Shown piece by piece: positions 42,884 through 52,032 of a stretch of DNA of 64,000 nt. The position numbers and the translations under genes were made by a program. Source of the stretch: Deltaproteobacteria bacterium UBA4427 (lineage in GTDB: Bacteria; Myxococcota_A; UBA9160; UBA4427); assembly GCA_002390675.1 (NCBI GenBank), contig DGPZ01000019.1:1-64000 (forward strand). The letters are read 5' to 3'. The notes under the pieces are model-generated. The model was not told the origin of the DNA and searched no databases. It saw nothing but the letters and a program-made list of their open reading frames with translations. Position 1 is the first letter of the stretch, and each line of letters begins with the position of its first letter.

Positions 42884-44092
42884 TTGCCGATCCAATCAAT
42901 TGAAGCTCTGTTGGCCAACTGCGAACTTGCCGGGAGGCGCGTCTTCGTCCGCGCCGATCTCAACGTCCCCCTCGACGGCAACGGCAAGATCTCTGACGAC
43001 AGCCGTATCCGCGCGTCGCTCCCAACGCTCAATCTCCTCGTTGAAGCTGGCGCAAAGGTCATTCTCGCTTCGCATCTCGGCCGCCCCAAAGGCGAGCGCA
43101 ATTCGGCACTCTCCTTATGCATCGTCGCAGAAGCGCTCGGAAGCCACTTCGAGACCAAGGTCCACTTCGCCCCTGACTGCGTTGGCGTGCCGGCTAAAGA
43201 AGCGGTCGACTCGCTTGCCAACGGCGAAATCCTTCTGCTCGAAAACCTCCGCTTCCACAAAGCCGAAACCGAAAACGACCCGCAATTCGCAGCGGCCCTG
43301 GCCTCTTTGGCGGACGTGTATGTGAACGACGCCTTCGGCACGGCGCACCGAGCCCACGCGTCAACCGCAGGCATGGTTGCCCACGTGGGCATCGCCGCTG
43401 CGGGCCAATTGCTCACGAAAGAGCTCGATGCCCTTACCAGCGCCCTCGAACCCGAACGCCCCTTCGTTTGTTTTCTTGGCGGTGCGAAAGTGTCTGACAA
43501 ACTCGGCGTCCTAGAGGCGTTAATCGAGCGAGCGGATACCGTCGGCGTCGGCGGTGCTATGGCGTATACATTCCTTTCCGCACAAGGCCAGTCCACCGGC
43601 TCCTCATTAGTCGAACCCGATCGCCTCGCAGATGCGAAACGGATGATTGCCCGGGCGGCCGAAAGAGGTTGTGAGCTGCTACTTCCGACCGACCACGTAG
43701 TCAGCGACCGCCTAGCAGAAGACGCCGTAGCTCAAACAGTCGAAATAATCCCCGACGGACTTATGGGCCTGGACATAGGACCGGGCACTGCAGCGCGTTA
43801 TGCGCAGGCCGCAGCCGGTGCAGCCACGATTCTTTGGAATGGTCCAATGGGGGTTTTTGAAATCGACGCCTTTGCTACGGGAACCGAAGCCGTGGCAGAA
43901 GCAGTCGCCGCCTCAAGCGCTGGAAGTATTGTCGGCGGAGGTGACTCCCTCGCCGCGGTGAACAAGGTCGGCGTGGGCGATCGCATTAGTCATCTTTCGA
44001 CAGGGGGCGGCGCTTCCCTCGAGTTCGTTCAGGGGCTGACACTACCGGGCGTCGCTGCCCTCGATCGCCCGAACCGGGACGGCTCAGCATGA
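42884..44092 (+). CDS. pgk: Phosphoglycerate kinase
   Basis: Glycolytic enzyme that makes ATP from 1,3-bisphosphoglycerate. The 402-residue protein has RRVFVRADLNVPLDG, LASHLGRPKG, LLLENLRFHKAE, ASLADVYVNDAFGTAHRAHAST and FLGGAKVSDK, and near the C-terminus GGGDSLAAVNK with the ATP-site tail. TTG 42884 was chosen because the family's N-terminus is reached exactly there; the frame opens earlier at TTG 42797, across the 10-bp repeats. The stop overlaps the tpiA start (ATGA). Confidence 0.94.
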   Translation: MPIQSIEALLANCELAGRRVFVRADLNVPLDGNGKISDDSRIRASLPTLNLLVEAGAKVILASHLGRPKGERNSALSLCIVAEALGSHFETKVHFAPDCVGVPAKEAVDSLANGEILLLENLRFHKAETENDPQFAAALASLADVYVNDAFGTAHRAHASTAGMVAHVGIAAAGQLLTKELDALTSALEPERPFVCFLGGAKVSDKLGVLEALIERADTVGVGGAMAYTFLSAQGQSTGSSLVEPDRLADAKRMIARAAERGCELLLPTDHVVSDRLAEDAVAQTVEIIPDGLMGLDIGPGTAARYAQAAAGAATILWNGPMGVFEIDAFATGTEAVAEAVAASSAGSIVGGGDSLAAVNKVGVGDRISHLSTGGGASLEFVQGLTLPGVAALDRPNRDGSA

Positions 44093-44886
44093 GCGCCGCC
44101 ACGCGAATATCACCTCCAGCGCCAATCCCGCTCATCTGCGCGAACTGGAAGATGAATCTCTCGGCCAGCGAAGCAGAACCTTATGCCGCAGCGCTTCGCG
44201 CCCGCCTAGGGGACCGTTCCGCCGACTTGAACAAGGCCTTCGAGGTAGCAATCGCTCCGGCCCATCCCGTCCTAGACCGCCTCGGTCGGGCGCTGGAGGG
44301 CTCCGGGATTGCCTTGGCCGCCCAAAATCTCCATGCGGAGGAATCCGGCGCGTTTACAGGTGAGGTCTCACTTAGGATGCTCGAAGATTTGGGATGCCAC
44401 TTTGCGCTGATCGGGCACAGCGAGCGGCGCCAGATCTTCGGCGAAACCGATGCGCAGATCGCCGAGAAGGCAGCCAGACTGGCTGGCTCGGCGGTGAAGC
44501 CGATCCTTTGTGTGGGAGAAACCCTTGAGGAACGCGAGCAGAAACGGACCCTCGAAGTGGTCGAACGGCAACTTGGGAGCGTTCTCGACCAGGTGGATGG
44601 GCTCGAGGGCGCGATGGTGGTAGCCTACGAGCCCGTCTGGGCCATCGGTACCGGTCGCACTGCGACGCCCGAGCTCGCCCAGGAAGTTCATGCTGCCCTC
44701 AGAGCAATGCTGGAAACGCGCTGGGGAACGGTCGGGACGCAGACAAGAATTTTATACGGCGGTTCCGTGAAGCCGTCGAATGCGAGAGAATTGCTCTCGC
44801 AGCCCGATATCAACGGTGCCCTCGTAGGAGGGGCTAGCCTCGATCCCGAGGCCTTTGCCGAAACCGCCCTCGCCTGCCTTAACTGA
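44089..44886 (+). CDS. tpiA: Triosephosphate isomerase
   Basis: Interconverts dihydroxyacetone phosphate and glyceraldehyde 3-phosphate. The 265-residue TIM barrel shows CANWKMNLS, GHSERRQIFGE (catalytic histidine), AYEPVWAIGTGRTAT (catalytic glutamate and loop 6) and YGGSVKPSNA. It overlaps pgk by four bases and precedes secG by 36 bases. The order pgk-tpiA-secG is widely conserved. Confidence 0.97.
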   Translation: MSAATRISPPAPIPLICANWKMNLSASEAEPYAAALRARLGDRSADLNKAFEVAIAPAHPVLDRLGRALEGSGIALAAQNLHAEESGAFTGEVSLRMLEDLGCHFALIGHSERRQIFGETDAQIAEKAARLAGSAVKPILCVGETLEEREQKRTLEVVERQLGSVLDQVDGLEGAMVVAYEPVWAIGTGRTATPELAQEVHAALRAMLETRWGTVGTQTRILYGGSVKPSNARELLSQPDINGALVGGASLDPEAFAETALACLN

Positions 44887-44922
44887 GCCAGACCGGGTTC
44901 GTTTAAACTGGAGAAAAGCTTC

Positions 44923-45348
44923 GTGGAGACTTTCGTCTACACCCTTCATTTTGTGGTCTGCCTGATTCTGATTGGCGTTGTCCTACTTCAGCGCGGCAAG
45001 GGCGCCGACCTGGGGGCCAGCCTCGGTGGAGGTGGGGGCAACACTATCTTCGGCAGCCGCGGGGCAGGTAACTTCCTCACCCGAATCACTACGGCCGCCG
45101 CGGCCATTTTCATGGGCACGTCCCTAACCCTCGCGTATATCGGGTACCAGAATTCTGATATACAGCTCTTCGATTCAAGCGAACCTTTCGAGATTCCAGT
45201 CGAAGGCGCGCCCTCCGACAGCGATTCGGCAGGTGGCCTGCAAGAAATCTCGCAAGAGGCAGACGGCCTGGTCGAAATCGCTCCTGCGGATGACGGCGCG
45301 TTGACGGATGACGGATCAGCCGGGGATTCAGCAGAAGAATCTCAATAA
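44923..45348 (+). CDS. secG: Preprotein translocase subunit SecG
   Basis: Small membrane subunit of the SecYEG channel. The first segment (about 5-23, YTLHFVVCLILIGVVLLQ) is followed by the conserved RGKGADLGASLGGG and a GNTIFGSRGAGNFLTRIT loop, then a second segment (about 55-75). The last 60 residues are acidic and unusual in length (141 residues against about 75-110), with no known role. The start is GTG. A hairpin with a bulge (45372-45394) follows the stop, without a T-run. Confidence 0.93.
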   Translation: METFVYTLHFVVCLILIGVVLLQRGKGADLGASLGGGGGNTIFGSRGAGNFLTRITTAAAAIFMGTSLTLAYIGYQNSDIQLFDSSEPFEIPVEGAPSDSDSAGGLQEISQEADGLVEIAPADDGALTDDGSAGDSAEESQ

Positions 45349-45409
45349 TAATCAGCGCATTCGGACGCATTCCCGCTCACAAAACCTGTGCGGGCCCTCA
45401 CGCGTTCGT

Positions 45410-45415
45410 TATGAT
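45410..45415 (+). promoter_or_regulatory. -10 element of the tRNA-Leu(GAG) gene
   Basis: TATGAT lies 12 bases before the tRNA 5' end. I see no good -35 at the matching distance. Confidence 0.4.
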
Positions 45416-45427
45416 GCGCGGCCCGGT

Positions 45428-45514
45428 GCGGCGGTGGCGGAATTGGTAGACGCGCCAGCTTGAGGGGCTGGTGGGGGCAACCCCGTGGAAGTTCGAGTCT
45501 TCTTCGCCGCACCA
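45428..45514 (+). tRNA. tRNA-Leu (anticodon GAG)
   Basis: 87 bases with encoded CCA. Acceptor GCGGCGG/TCGCCGC, D-arm TGGCGGAATTGGTAGACGC identical to the first leucine tRNA, anticodon stem CCAGC/GCTGG with GAG at 45462-45464, and a long variable arm GGGG CAA CCCC. Confidence 0.95.
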
Positions 45515-45772
45515 CTTGTAGATCCTTGGCTTGACGCGTCTGATCCTCACAGGCGTCTTGATGCGACTCGGCTGCCGCAATTGTTGCAGCGATGTCGCAT
45601 CGCCTACTCAGTCAAAGTTGTTCGGAGCGCTGTGTAGTCGCGCTCAATCGGTGGGAGCACCGACGGGGCTCCGCACGCAAGTGCCGATGCCGCCGACATC
45701 CAGCCAACTCTTTCGGCACTCCATCAGCTCAGGCCATCTCAATAGGGCCGGGTCTGCCTGCCGCCCGCCTAA

Positions 45773-46000
45773 CTAAAGATCCGGCCCCAGTCCCCAGGAC
45801 GGTACCAGCGCGGCTCTTGAAAGCAGGCCCGAGTGTTGCCGTCGATCAGGCCCTGCTGCCTTTATCGACTCGACGCGCGAATCGATTTCAACTCTCTCGA
45901 ATGCGGGTGGCATCGGCGCGAAAAAGACAGCACACGCGACTTGGTTCAAGAGGGTCGTACTTATCAAAAGTACGAGTCCTATGCGGCGGAAGCTGTACAT
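45773..46000 (-). CDS. Small hypothetical protein with signal peptide (possible lipoprotein)
   Basis: The frame gives 75 residues. The first 24 form a good export signal (basic MYSFRR, hydrophobic IGLVLLISTTLL, then NQVAC), and the cysteine at residue 23 could be a lipidation site. The rest is unlike any family that I know. A GGCGGA sequence lies about eight bases upstream. It is the only plausible gene in the otherwise empty stretch 45515-46189; the remainder holds only chance frames. It could itself be chance. Confidence 0.35.
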   Translation of the reverse strand: MYSFRRIGLVLLISTTLLNQVACAVFFAPMPPAFERVEIDSRVESIKAAGPDRRQHSGLLSRAALVPSWGLGPDL

Positions 46001-46189
46001 TCTTAGGTCCGCCCTTCTGTGGATCAGCTGTCAGGAAAATGACGCGCGTCTACCAGAGCGGATCGGTCTGCGCTGAATAGCCAGACGGTCAACGTCCGAG
46101 ACGGACTGCAACGTTACCAGACGTGCGTGCCCTGCGGTCGCTAGCCGTCAACCTCGGATCTCGTGCGGAGCAGCGCTTGCGCCTGCCCG

Positions 46190-47611
46190 CTATCCCTGCA
46201 CGCCCACCGCACGAAGCGCTGGCCCGCGCGATTCCGTGCTGATTAACAAGGATGCTACTTCGGCCTCTACGCCGTCGCGTAGCAACCCAACGTCGGGAAC
46301 GATGTCCGGATCGCAATTAAATGAGAAGAAGAGCGAGCCCGCATAACTCATTACGGTGATCCCTAGGCCTGAGGTGTCTTGAAGCGGCAGGATGCCATAA
46401 CACTCTTCGAGCTTCGCGCCGTTCAGGTAAAGCGGTTGTTGCGGGCCCGGGCTTTGCAAAACGGCAAGCTGTCCGTTTTCGATTCGCTTGAGTGCACGGG
46501 CGCCAATCGCGAAGAGGCGCGCGGCAGTCCAAATGTCGCCACTCGCTAGACTCTCCGCGGAGGCGAGATTTTGCTCGCTTCGAATGCGTCGCGTCTGCTC
46601 GCCCAGAAGATCCTGCCGTGCTTCCCCGGACGCTTCCCAAACCGGAAGCTCTATGACCCACGCCTCCGCCGTTTCGCCTGTAGCATCGAGAATCGGAGTC
46701 ACTGCGCGAAGGTCAACAGTCGTCGGGCTGATCTTAAGACCCTGCACGAAGCGGCGAAGCGCACCTGTTAGAATCGTAAGGACGGCGTCGTGCACCGTTC
46801 CGCCAATAGTTTGACGAATCGCCTGCACTTGATCGAGATCGACCTCCTGAACCGCATAGGAACGATGCGGACTCAGGTTGCCATCGAAGGGCGACTCGCC
46901 CGCTGGACGAATCTGATACCCCAGAGCACGAAGAACGTTCTGCGCGCGCTTTTGCACGAGACTAGACGCGCGAGCAGGACTTTCCCAGAATCGCATAGCG
47001 CGACTCACAGCGCGACGAGAAGGGCTCCAGCGCCTGATCACTTCCTCGCCAAACAACTCTACCGGAGAAGGCGCTGGCCTAACGAGCGCCCGCGTCGCTT
47101 TCGGCAGCGGAGCATCCTCGTCGGCAGAAAGTAAAGCCTGCAAAAGGTCTGCCCCTTCAAGATGCGCGAGCGCCTTGTGCATCTTAAGGATCATCGCGAA
47201 GCGTCCACCTTCAAGACCTTCAAGCACCCAACAATCCCATAGCGGGCGCGATCGATCGAGCCGAGTTGCAGCGATTCGAGACGCCGTGCGACAAAGCTGC
47301 TTGTGGCTTCCGGGGCGCGGAAGGCTGGATTGCCGGAGATGGAAGTCGAGGTTGAATTCCTGGTCATCCACCCAAACAGGATGGCCGTCTAGCGGCACCC
47401 GGCGAAGCTTCGCGCGCAGGCGCGGGAGCTCCGGGAGTCGCGCGTTCACGATCCCGCGAATCTTCTCAAAATCGACGCCTCCTTCCTTCGTAGCGAAGGG
47501 CCCCGAATCAAAAATAAGGATCATCGCCGTGTGCTCGCGTCGTCGCGAAGACTCGTTCTCTAGATAGTCCGCGCATTCATCAGAAAGGCGCTCGTAGTAG
47601 ATTCTGGCCAA
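46190..47611 (-). CDS. WS/DGAT-like acyltransferase with altered active-site motif
   Basis: The 473-residue protein aligns along the full wax ester synthase/diacylglycerol acyltransferase fold: LDRSRPLWDCWVLEGLEGGRFAMILKMHKAL, VDLDQVQAIRQTIGGTVHDAVLTILTGALR, QSPGPQQPLYLNGAKLEE and SGLGITVMSYAGSLFFSFNCD. The catalytic motif HHxxxDG is HKALAHL at 145-151, so the second histidine, the aspartate and the glycine are lost. Classical ester synthesis is unlikely. The intact paralogue is at 49895. It may be a regulatory or binding homologue, or an enzyme in decay with the frame still open. Confidence 0.85.
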   Translation of the reverse strand: MARIYYERLSDECADYLENESSRRREHTAMILIFDSGPFATKEGGVDFEKIRGIVNARLPELPRLRAKLRRVPLDGHPVWVDDQEFNLDFHLRQSSLPRPGSHKQLCRTASRIAATRLDRSRPLWDCWVLEGLEGGRFAMILKMHKALAHLEGADLLQALLSADEDAPLPKATRALVRPAPSPVELFGEEVIRRWSPSRRAVSRAMRFWESPARASSLVQKRAQNVLRALGYQIRPAGESPFDGNLSPHRSYAVQEVDLDQVQAIRQTIGGTVHDAVLTILTGALRRFVQGLKISPTTVDLRAVTPILDATGETAEAWVIELPVWEASGEARQDLLGEQTRRIRSEQNLASAESLASGDIWTAARLFAIGARALKRIENGQLAVLQSPGPQQPLYLNGAKLEECYGILPLQDTSGLGITVMSYAGSLFFSFNCDPDIVPDVGLLRDGVEAEVASLLISTESRGPALRAVGVQG

Positions 47612-47720
47612 GGTTCGATTCCTCGGGTGATCGACCGCGTGAGGCGGACGAAATCATGTATTGCCTGAATCGTCGCCAGGCATGTGGCGGCCGATCGATT
47701 GGACGAGAGCTAAGCGCGAC

Positions 47721-48950
47721 CTAACTCGCCGCCCTCGTCTTTTCCGTGGCAGTCGCGAATGGCGCAGCGCCCGTCTCGAAGAGCGTTTCCGCAATAATCG
47801 AACGCAGGATCGGCTTAATATCAGACTTCATGGTCGCCATAACATGCCCCGAGGACATCCAATCGATCCGCGGCTTTCCCCAGTGTCTCCACAGCGCACG
47901 CGACTGATCTGGACGCGTCACGCGATCCGCAACGCCTGCGTAGATAAAGCGACGATCGACAGGAAGCTTCGGTTCGAAAGTGAGAGGCGAAACCGGATGC
48001 ATGACTTCGGTCACCAAGCCCCAATCGGTCTGCAAGTCACCACCGTAAGCTAGGTAGGCCCACGGCTCGTTGTCTCGAGCAAGTGCTGCGAATTCGACTG
48101 CCGGGATCCCGGCTATCACACAGGAAAGATCCTCTATGAATGCCGAGGCAAGCGAGACCGTGTAGCCACCGAGGGAGATGCCGTGGAGGCCGATCGGAGC
48201 GTCACTTCGCTCACGAATCCACCCAACCGTGCGGCGAATATCCCAGACCGCTTGGCTGAACAGATGCAGCATGTTCGCGTATTCGGGCTGCAACAGACCG
48301 CCGCCACTGAATACTGTCGAAGACCGCGGGCCATGCAAAGGAAGCACCGGCATCAGCACGTTCATGCCAAGTTCTTCATGCATCCAATCCGCCGCGAGGC
48401 CGCGGATATTCGCGGTTGGACTTCCCATGCCGAAACCATGGGTCGAAATCATCCAAGGGCGATCGCCGCCCTCGTGCTCGAGGATGTACGCCGTCGCAGT
48501 GCCGTTATCGTCGTGGGATAGCCAACGCTCGCGCCCCGGTTCGCCGGGATGCGGCTCATATTCACTTTCGAAGACCAGCTCTTTATAGGCGGTCCTGCCA
48601 CCGAACCTAGACGTCTCGCGGTCAGTCAGGGTGAACGCTCGCAGTTCCGGCGGCGTCTGGTGATAAGCCATCGGATCATCGAACCAGCCGTTGCCCTCGA
48701 TGAACTCGCGCATGGCCAGCAGCTCTCTATGCCCATGTCGCACGTGCTGCGCATCGGGAACGCCGACCATTAAGCCCACAAGAAGCGTAAAGCTCCCATC
48801 TATCAAGGCCTCCGCGATCAGTCCCGCGTTAGGCTCAACCGCCGGTACATCCCGGTAGCGCTCTTCCTTGCGAAGAACGGCCAGGGTCTCATTCATCATC
48901 GCCGCAACTTCAATCGCCGGGGCGGTCATCCACTTCATGAAACTGCTCAT
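47721..48950 (-). CDS. Alpha/beta hydrolase family protein
   Basis: The 409-residue hydrolase has the nucleophile elbow GISLGGY (GxSxGG), MISTHGFGMGSP near the oxyanion hole, and a late DR...GH pair (AGVADRV, MSSGHVMAT) for aspartate and histidine. It has no signal peptide. ATG 48950 overlaps the TetR stop by four bases, so it is probably controlled by that repressor. Neighbouring WS/DGAT genes suggest esterase or lipase work on storage or membrane lipids, an inference. Confidence 0.85.
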   Translation of the reverse strand: MSSFMKWMTAPAIEVAAMMNETLAVLRKEERYRDVPAVEPNAGLIAEALIDGSFTLLVGLMVGVPDAQHVRHGHRELLAMREFIEGNGWFDDPMAYHQTPPELRAFTLTDRETSRFGGRTAYKELVFESEYEPHPGEPGRERWLSHDDNGTATAYILEHEGGDRPWMISTHGFGMGSPTANIRGLAADWMHEELGMNVLMPVLPLHGPRSSTVFSGGGLLQPEYANMLHLFSQAVWDIRRTVGWIRERSDAPIGLHGISLGGYTVSLASAFIEDLSCVIAGIPAVEFAALARDNEPWAYLAYGGDLQTDWGLVTEVMHPVSPLTFEPKLPVDRRFIYAGVADRVTRPDQSRALWRHWGKPRIDWMSSGHVMATMKSDIKPILRSIIAETLFETGAAPFATATEKTRAAS

Positions 48951-49588
48951 CCGGCCTCCTGAATGAGCACGGTGTTTTTGCACACCATGCGAAGCAAACG
49001 TTCAATTAGGCGGTCGGCAATCGCTTCGCAGTCGGTTTCGCCCTGTTCGATGGCATTCGCGACCTGCACACGCGTCATCGCCCGAATCATCAGCGCCATC
49101 TCAGCTGGATCGTCATCATGAAACACGCCCGAAGCGGCACCGGCTGACAACATCTCGGCATGCGCGTTCTGGCCCGCATCCCAAAGCTCGCCAACGACCT
49201 TGCCCTGGGGCCGCATCGCCCACGAGATCTGGCTGCGCACGTGAATACGTGACCAAGCTTTGTGCTCAAACAGGTAGGAGACAAAGGCGCGGGTCCCGTC
49301 TACAAGCTTGGTCAGTGGATCATTGGCCGCATCATGGGCCCTTTGCACGGACTCAAACATCTCTCGCCCGCGCAAGATCATGATCGCTTCGTAGAGGTCC
49401 TGCTTCCCAGGAAAGCTCCCATAGACCGTCTTCAGCGAGACCCCAGCCTCACTGGCGATCTGCTGCATGGTCGCGTTCTCGAAGCCGTGTTCGCCGAAAA
49501 CAGTCTCGGCGGACTCGAATATCAGGTCCTGATACATCCGCGCCCGGGCGTCCTCTAAACGAGACGCAGCAGCGGTTTTCTTAGGCAT
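48947..49588 (-). CDS. TetR-family transcriptional regulator
   Basis: The 213-residue repressor-type protein has an N-terminal helix-turn-helix (ATMQQIASEAGVSLKTVYGSFPGKQDLYEAIM, about 40-71) and a helical ligand domain. It is coupled to the hydrolase gene and divergent from WS/DGAT at 49895, so it may control both. A possible half-site pair AATCG-GT-CGATT (49632-49643) lies 44 bases upstream of its start, weak on its own. Gap 49589-49894 holds the promoters and no gene. Confidence 0.9.
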   Translation of the reverse strand: MPKKTAAASRLEDARARMYQDLIFESAETVFGEHGFENATMQQIASEAGVSLKTVYGSFPGKQDLYEAIMILRGREMFESVQRAHDAANDPLTKLVDGTRAFVSYLFEHKAWSRIHVRSQISWAMRPQGKVVGELWDAGQNAHAEMLSAGAASGVFHDDDPAEMALMIRAMTRVQVANAIEQGETDCEAIADRLIERLLRMVCKNTVLIQEAG

Positions 49589-49807
49589 TGATCAATCCCC
49601 CAATTCGCAAACACGGTGTCGACAACTTCTGAATCGGTCGATTACTCGAAAAACAGTCTAAAACTTCAGAAACCGTCCACAGCTGTCTGCGCCCTCTCAC
49701 ATGCGCCGTAGAAGCGTAGCGCGCTTCCTACGCGTCTAGACCGCTCAAGACCAGCAACATTGAAATAGTCACTAACCCATGGAGAACTTCACATTATTTA
49801 TGAAAAA

Positions 49808-49836
49808 TTCTTGAATTGCTTAAGGAAATCTATATT
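49808..49836 (+). promoter_or_regulatory. Sigma-70-type promoter of the WS/DGAT gene
   Basis: TTCTTG (49808-49813), 17 bases, TATATT (49831-49836), in an AT-rich stretch (49780-49870) that contrasts with the GC-rich surroundings. Confidence 0.55.
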
Positions 49837-49894
49837 TTCCGACTTATCTGACCGATACCCTTGATCAAAGATCCGCAGGCACCAGGAAACCAAA

Positions 49895-51328
49895 ATGCAA
49901 CAGCTCACCCCCCAGGACACCGCCTTTCTTTCCATCGAGACCCCCGAACTCCCCACTCATATTGGCGGCCTCGTCTTTCTCCGTCCGGAGGCAGGAAGTG
50001 GATTCGGCTTCGCCGCCTTCGCGGAGTTCGTCCGTGAGCGACTCGGAGCCGTCGACCGTTTCTCCTGGCAATTGCAGGAAGTCCCGTTCGGACTCGATCG
50101 CCCCTATTGGGTAACGCGCGAGAATTTTGATCCGGCAGACCACATTCATGAAATTCGACTGCCGGCGCCCTACTCCCACGAGTCGCTGAGCAAATTAGTG
50201 GGTCGGATCTTTGAACGCCCGATGGACCGCAGTCGACCGCTCTGGGATATGACCTTGATCGGAGGTCTCCCCGGCGGACGATACGCGGTTCTCTGGCGCA
50301 CCCATCACTGCATGATGGATGGCGCTTCCGGTGCGAGCCTGACTGAGCAGCTCTTCGATATCACGCCCGATGCGAAGCGCGAGATCGCGCCGAAGCTGTC
50401 CGAGGATGCAACCGCCGGCGAACGACTGTCGACCTCCAAGATCTACGGTCGCGCCATGATGAACGCGAGTGTTCTGCCACAGAAGCAGTCAAAGTATTTG
50501 GGACAGATCGCCAATAGCCTACTCACAAAGGATAAAAAGGAGACGAAAGACAAGGCGGGGTCCTCGACATCGGAATCGGACAGCAATGTTCTGGCTCCCA
50601 AGTCTCGCCTAAACGGCGTCGTTGGCCCCCACCGCGGGTTCGCTTGGTCCTCTGTTTCCCTCGACGACGTAAAGCGCATTAAAAATACGCTCGGTGTCAC
50701 CATCAACGATGTCGTTCTTGCGATCACCGGCGGCGCTGTTCGCGACTACCTCGAAGCCCGCGGAGGACTCCCTTCAAAGTCCTTAATCGCCTCGGTTCCT
50801 GTTTCGATGCGCGCCAAGGGCGACACCGCGATCGGCAACCAAATACGTGAGCTCCCGATCTATTGGGGAACGGATTGCGAGGATCCGATTGAACGCCTCA
50901 CCGCAATCCACAATCACGCCTCGGAAGCGAAGCGAAAAGCGCACGAAGGCGACGCCTTCGACTTGATCGGCATGGTGAGCGAAGCGCTCCTTCCTGGTGC
51001 GCTGAATCTCCTCATGCGCGGTGCGGCCAAAGCAGGCGATCACATGCCTCTACCGGCGAATGCCGTTGTCTCGAACGTGCCGATGGCACCTATGCCGCTC
51101 TACTGCGCCGGCGCGCTCATCGAGCAGGTGATACCGCTCTCTCTTCTCGCGCCGACTCAAGGCCTCAATATCACGGTTCTAAGCTACTGCGGCGAGCTGC
51201 ATTTCGGCCTCGTCCATGATCCCGCACTCGTGCCGGAGGCTTGGGACCTTGCCGGGTTGATCGGAAAGAACCTGCAGAAATTGCAGGGCGCCCTCGATCG
51301 CGAATTCGAAGACTCGATCAGCGCGTAA
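49895..51328 (+). CDS. Wax ester synthase/diacylglycerol acyltransferase (WS/DGAT)
   Basis: Joins fatty acyl-CoA to fatty alcohols or diacylglycerol to make storage lipid. The 477-residue protein has the catalytic HHCMMDG (137-143), PLWDMTLIGGLPGGRYAVLWRTHH, the late GLNITVLSYCGELHFGLVHDP and PLYCAGALIEQVIPLSLL blocks, and normal length. An internal basic segment of about 40 residues (190-232) is low in complexity. It stands divergent from the TetR/hydrolase pair with its own promoter. Whether it makes wax esters or triacylglycerols cannot be read from sequence. Confidence 0.92.
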   Translation: MQQLTPQDTAFLSIETPELPTHIGGLVFLRPEAGSGFGFAAFAEFVRERLGAVDRFSWQLQEVPFGLDRPYWVTRENFDPADHIHEIRLPAPYSHESLSKLVGRIFERPMDRSRPLWDMTLIGGLPGGRYAVLWRTHHCMMDGASGASLTEQLFDITPDAKREIAPKLSEDATAGERLSTSKIYGRAMMNASVLPQKQSKYLGQIANSLLTKDKKETKDKAGSSTSESDSNVLAPKSRLNGVVGPHRGFAWSSVSLDDVKRIKNTLGVTINDVVLAITGGAVRDYLEARGGLPSKSLIASVPVSMRAKGDTAIGNQIRELPIYWGTDCEDPIERLTAIHNHASEAKRKAHEGDAFDLIGMVSEALLPGALNLLMRGAAKAGDHMPLPANAVVSNVPMAPMPLYCAGALIEQVIPLSLLAPTQGLNITVLSYCGELHFGLVHDPALVPEAWDLAGLIGKNLQKLQGALDREFEDSISA

Positions 51329-51386
51329 GCCGCATAGCCGCCAGCGTAATTTTACAATCGCCGCTCCGGCCCCATGGCCTAACGCA

Positions 51387-52022
51387 CTAGATAGTGACCA
51401 GACCTTCACCGCGTTCAAGGCTGCGATCGATCCAACGTCGATAAAGTTCTTCGGGATGCGCGCCCACGATCACCGCGTCGTTGTCCGCACGTCGAATTGC
51501 GGGCACGCCGGACGCTCCGAATTCGCGGGCCTCTTCGTGATCCCGCAATACCGAAGCTTCGATTGAGGGATCCTCGGCCACTCCAAACGCCTCGCTCGGC
51601 AGGCCCTGCCCGTCCCATATCTCGCGCAAAACATTCAGGGATGAGATGTCGCGGTTTTCCGTAAAATAGGCACCCATTAGGCGATCGTGCATTCCACGAA
51701 ATGCCTCGGGGCTTACGCGCGCCGCAGCCTTGGCCACAAGGTGAGCCGGAATGCTATGCGAGGGCGGCGATTCGCCGGAAGACCAAGCATTGAACTCGCC
51801 CGCATCCGGATCCGCTCCGGGCCCACTCCAGCCTTCGGTGTACCGCCGGAATTTCTCCACATCTCGGCCGCGCCTTTCGACTGGACGCAGCAAATACGCC
51901 TTCCATACAATCTCGATCTGGCCTTCATACTCGTCCGCGAGACGTTCGAGGCGACGTGACGCGTTCCAGCACCACGGACAGAGATAGTCAGACCATGCAT
52001 AAAAGCGGACAAGCTCCGGCAT
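51387..52022 (-). CDS. DsbA-family thioredoxin-fold oxidoreductase (FrnE-like)
   Basis: The 212-residue cytoplasmic protein has the redox motif CPWC in YAWSDYLCPWCWNASRRL, the helical insertion and the cis-proline GASGVPAI. This is the 2-hydroxychromene-2-carboxylate isomerase/FrnE branch of DsbA proteins. No signal peptide is visible. ATG 52022 is chosen; the frame opens at 52094 inside the upstream gene. It follows the flavin reductase gene by ten bases and may share its transcript. Confidence 0.85.
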   Translation of the reverse strand: MPELVRFYAWSDYLCPWCWNASRRLERLADEYEGQIEIVWKAYLLRPVERRGRDVEKFRRYTEGWSGPGADPDAGEFNAWSSGESPPSHSIPAHLVAKAAARVSPEAFRGMHDRLMGAYFTENRDISSLNVLREIWDGQGLPSEAFGVAEDPSIEASVLRDHEEAREFGASGVPAIRRADNDAVIVGAHPEELYRRWIDRSLERGEGLVTI

Positions 52023-52032
52023 CGGTACCCCG

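Noticed and set aside
45592..46080. 162-codon plus-strand frame after tRNA-Leu(GAG)
   Set aside because: Arg/Ser-rich sequence without motifs, typical of a non-coding frame in GC-rich DNA.
49708..49731. Imperfect stem GTAGAAGCG/CGCTTCCTAC between tetR and WS/DGAT
   Set aside because: Bulged and unsupported; could be chance in a GC-rich gap.
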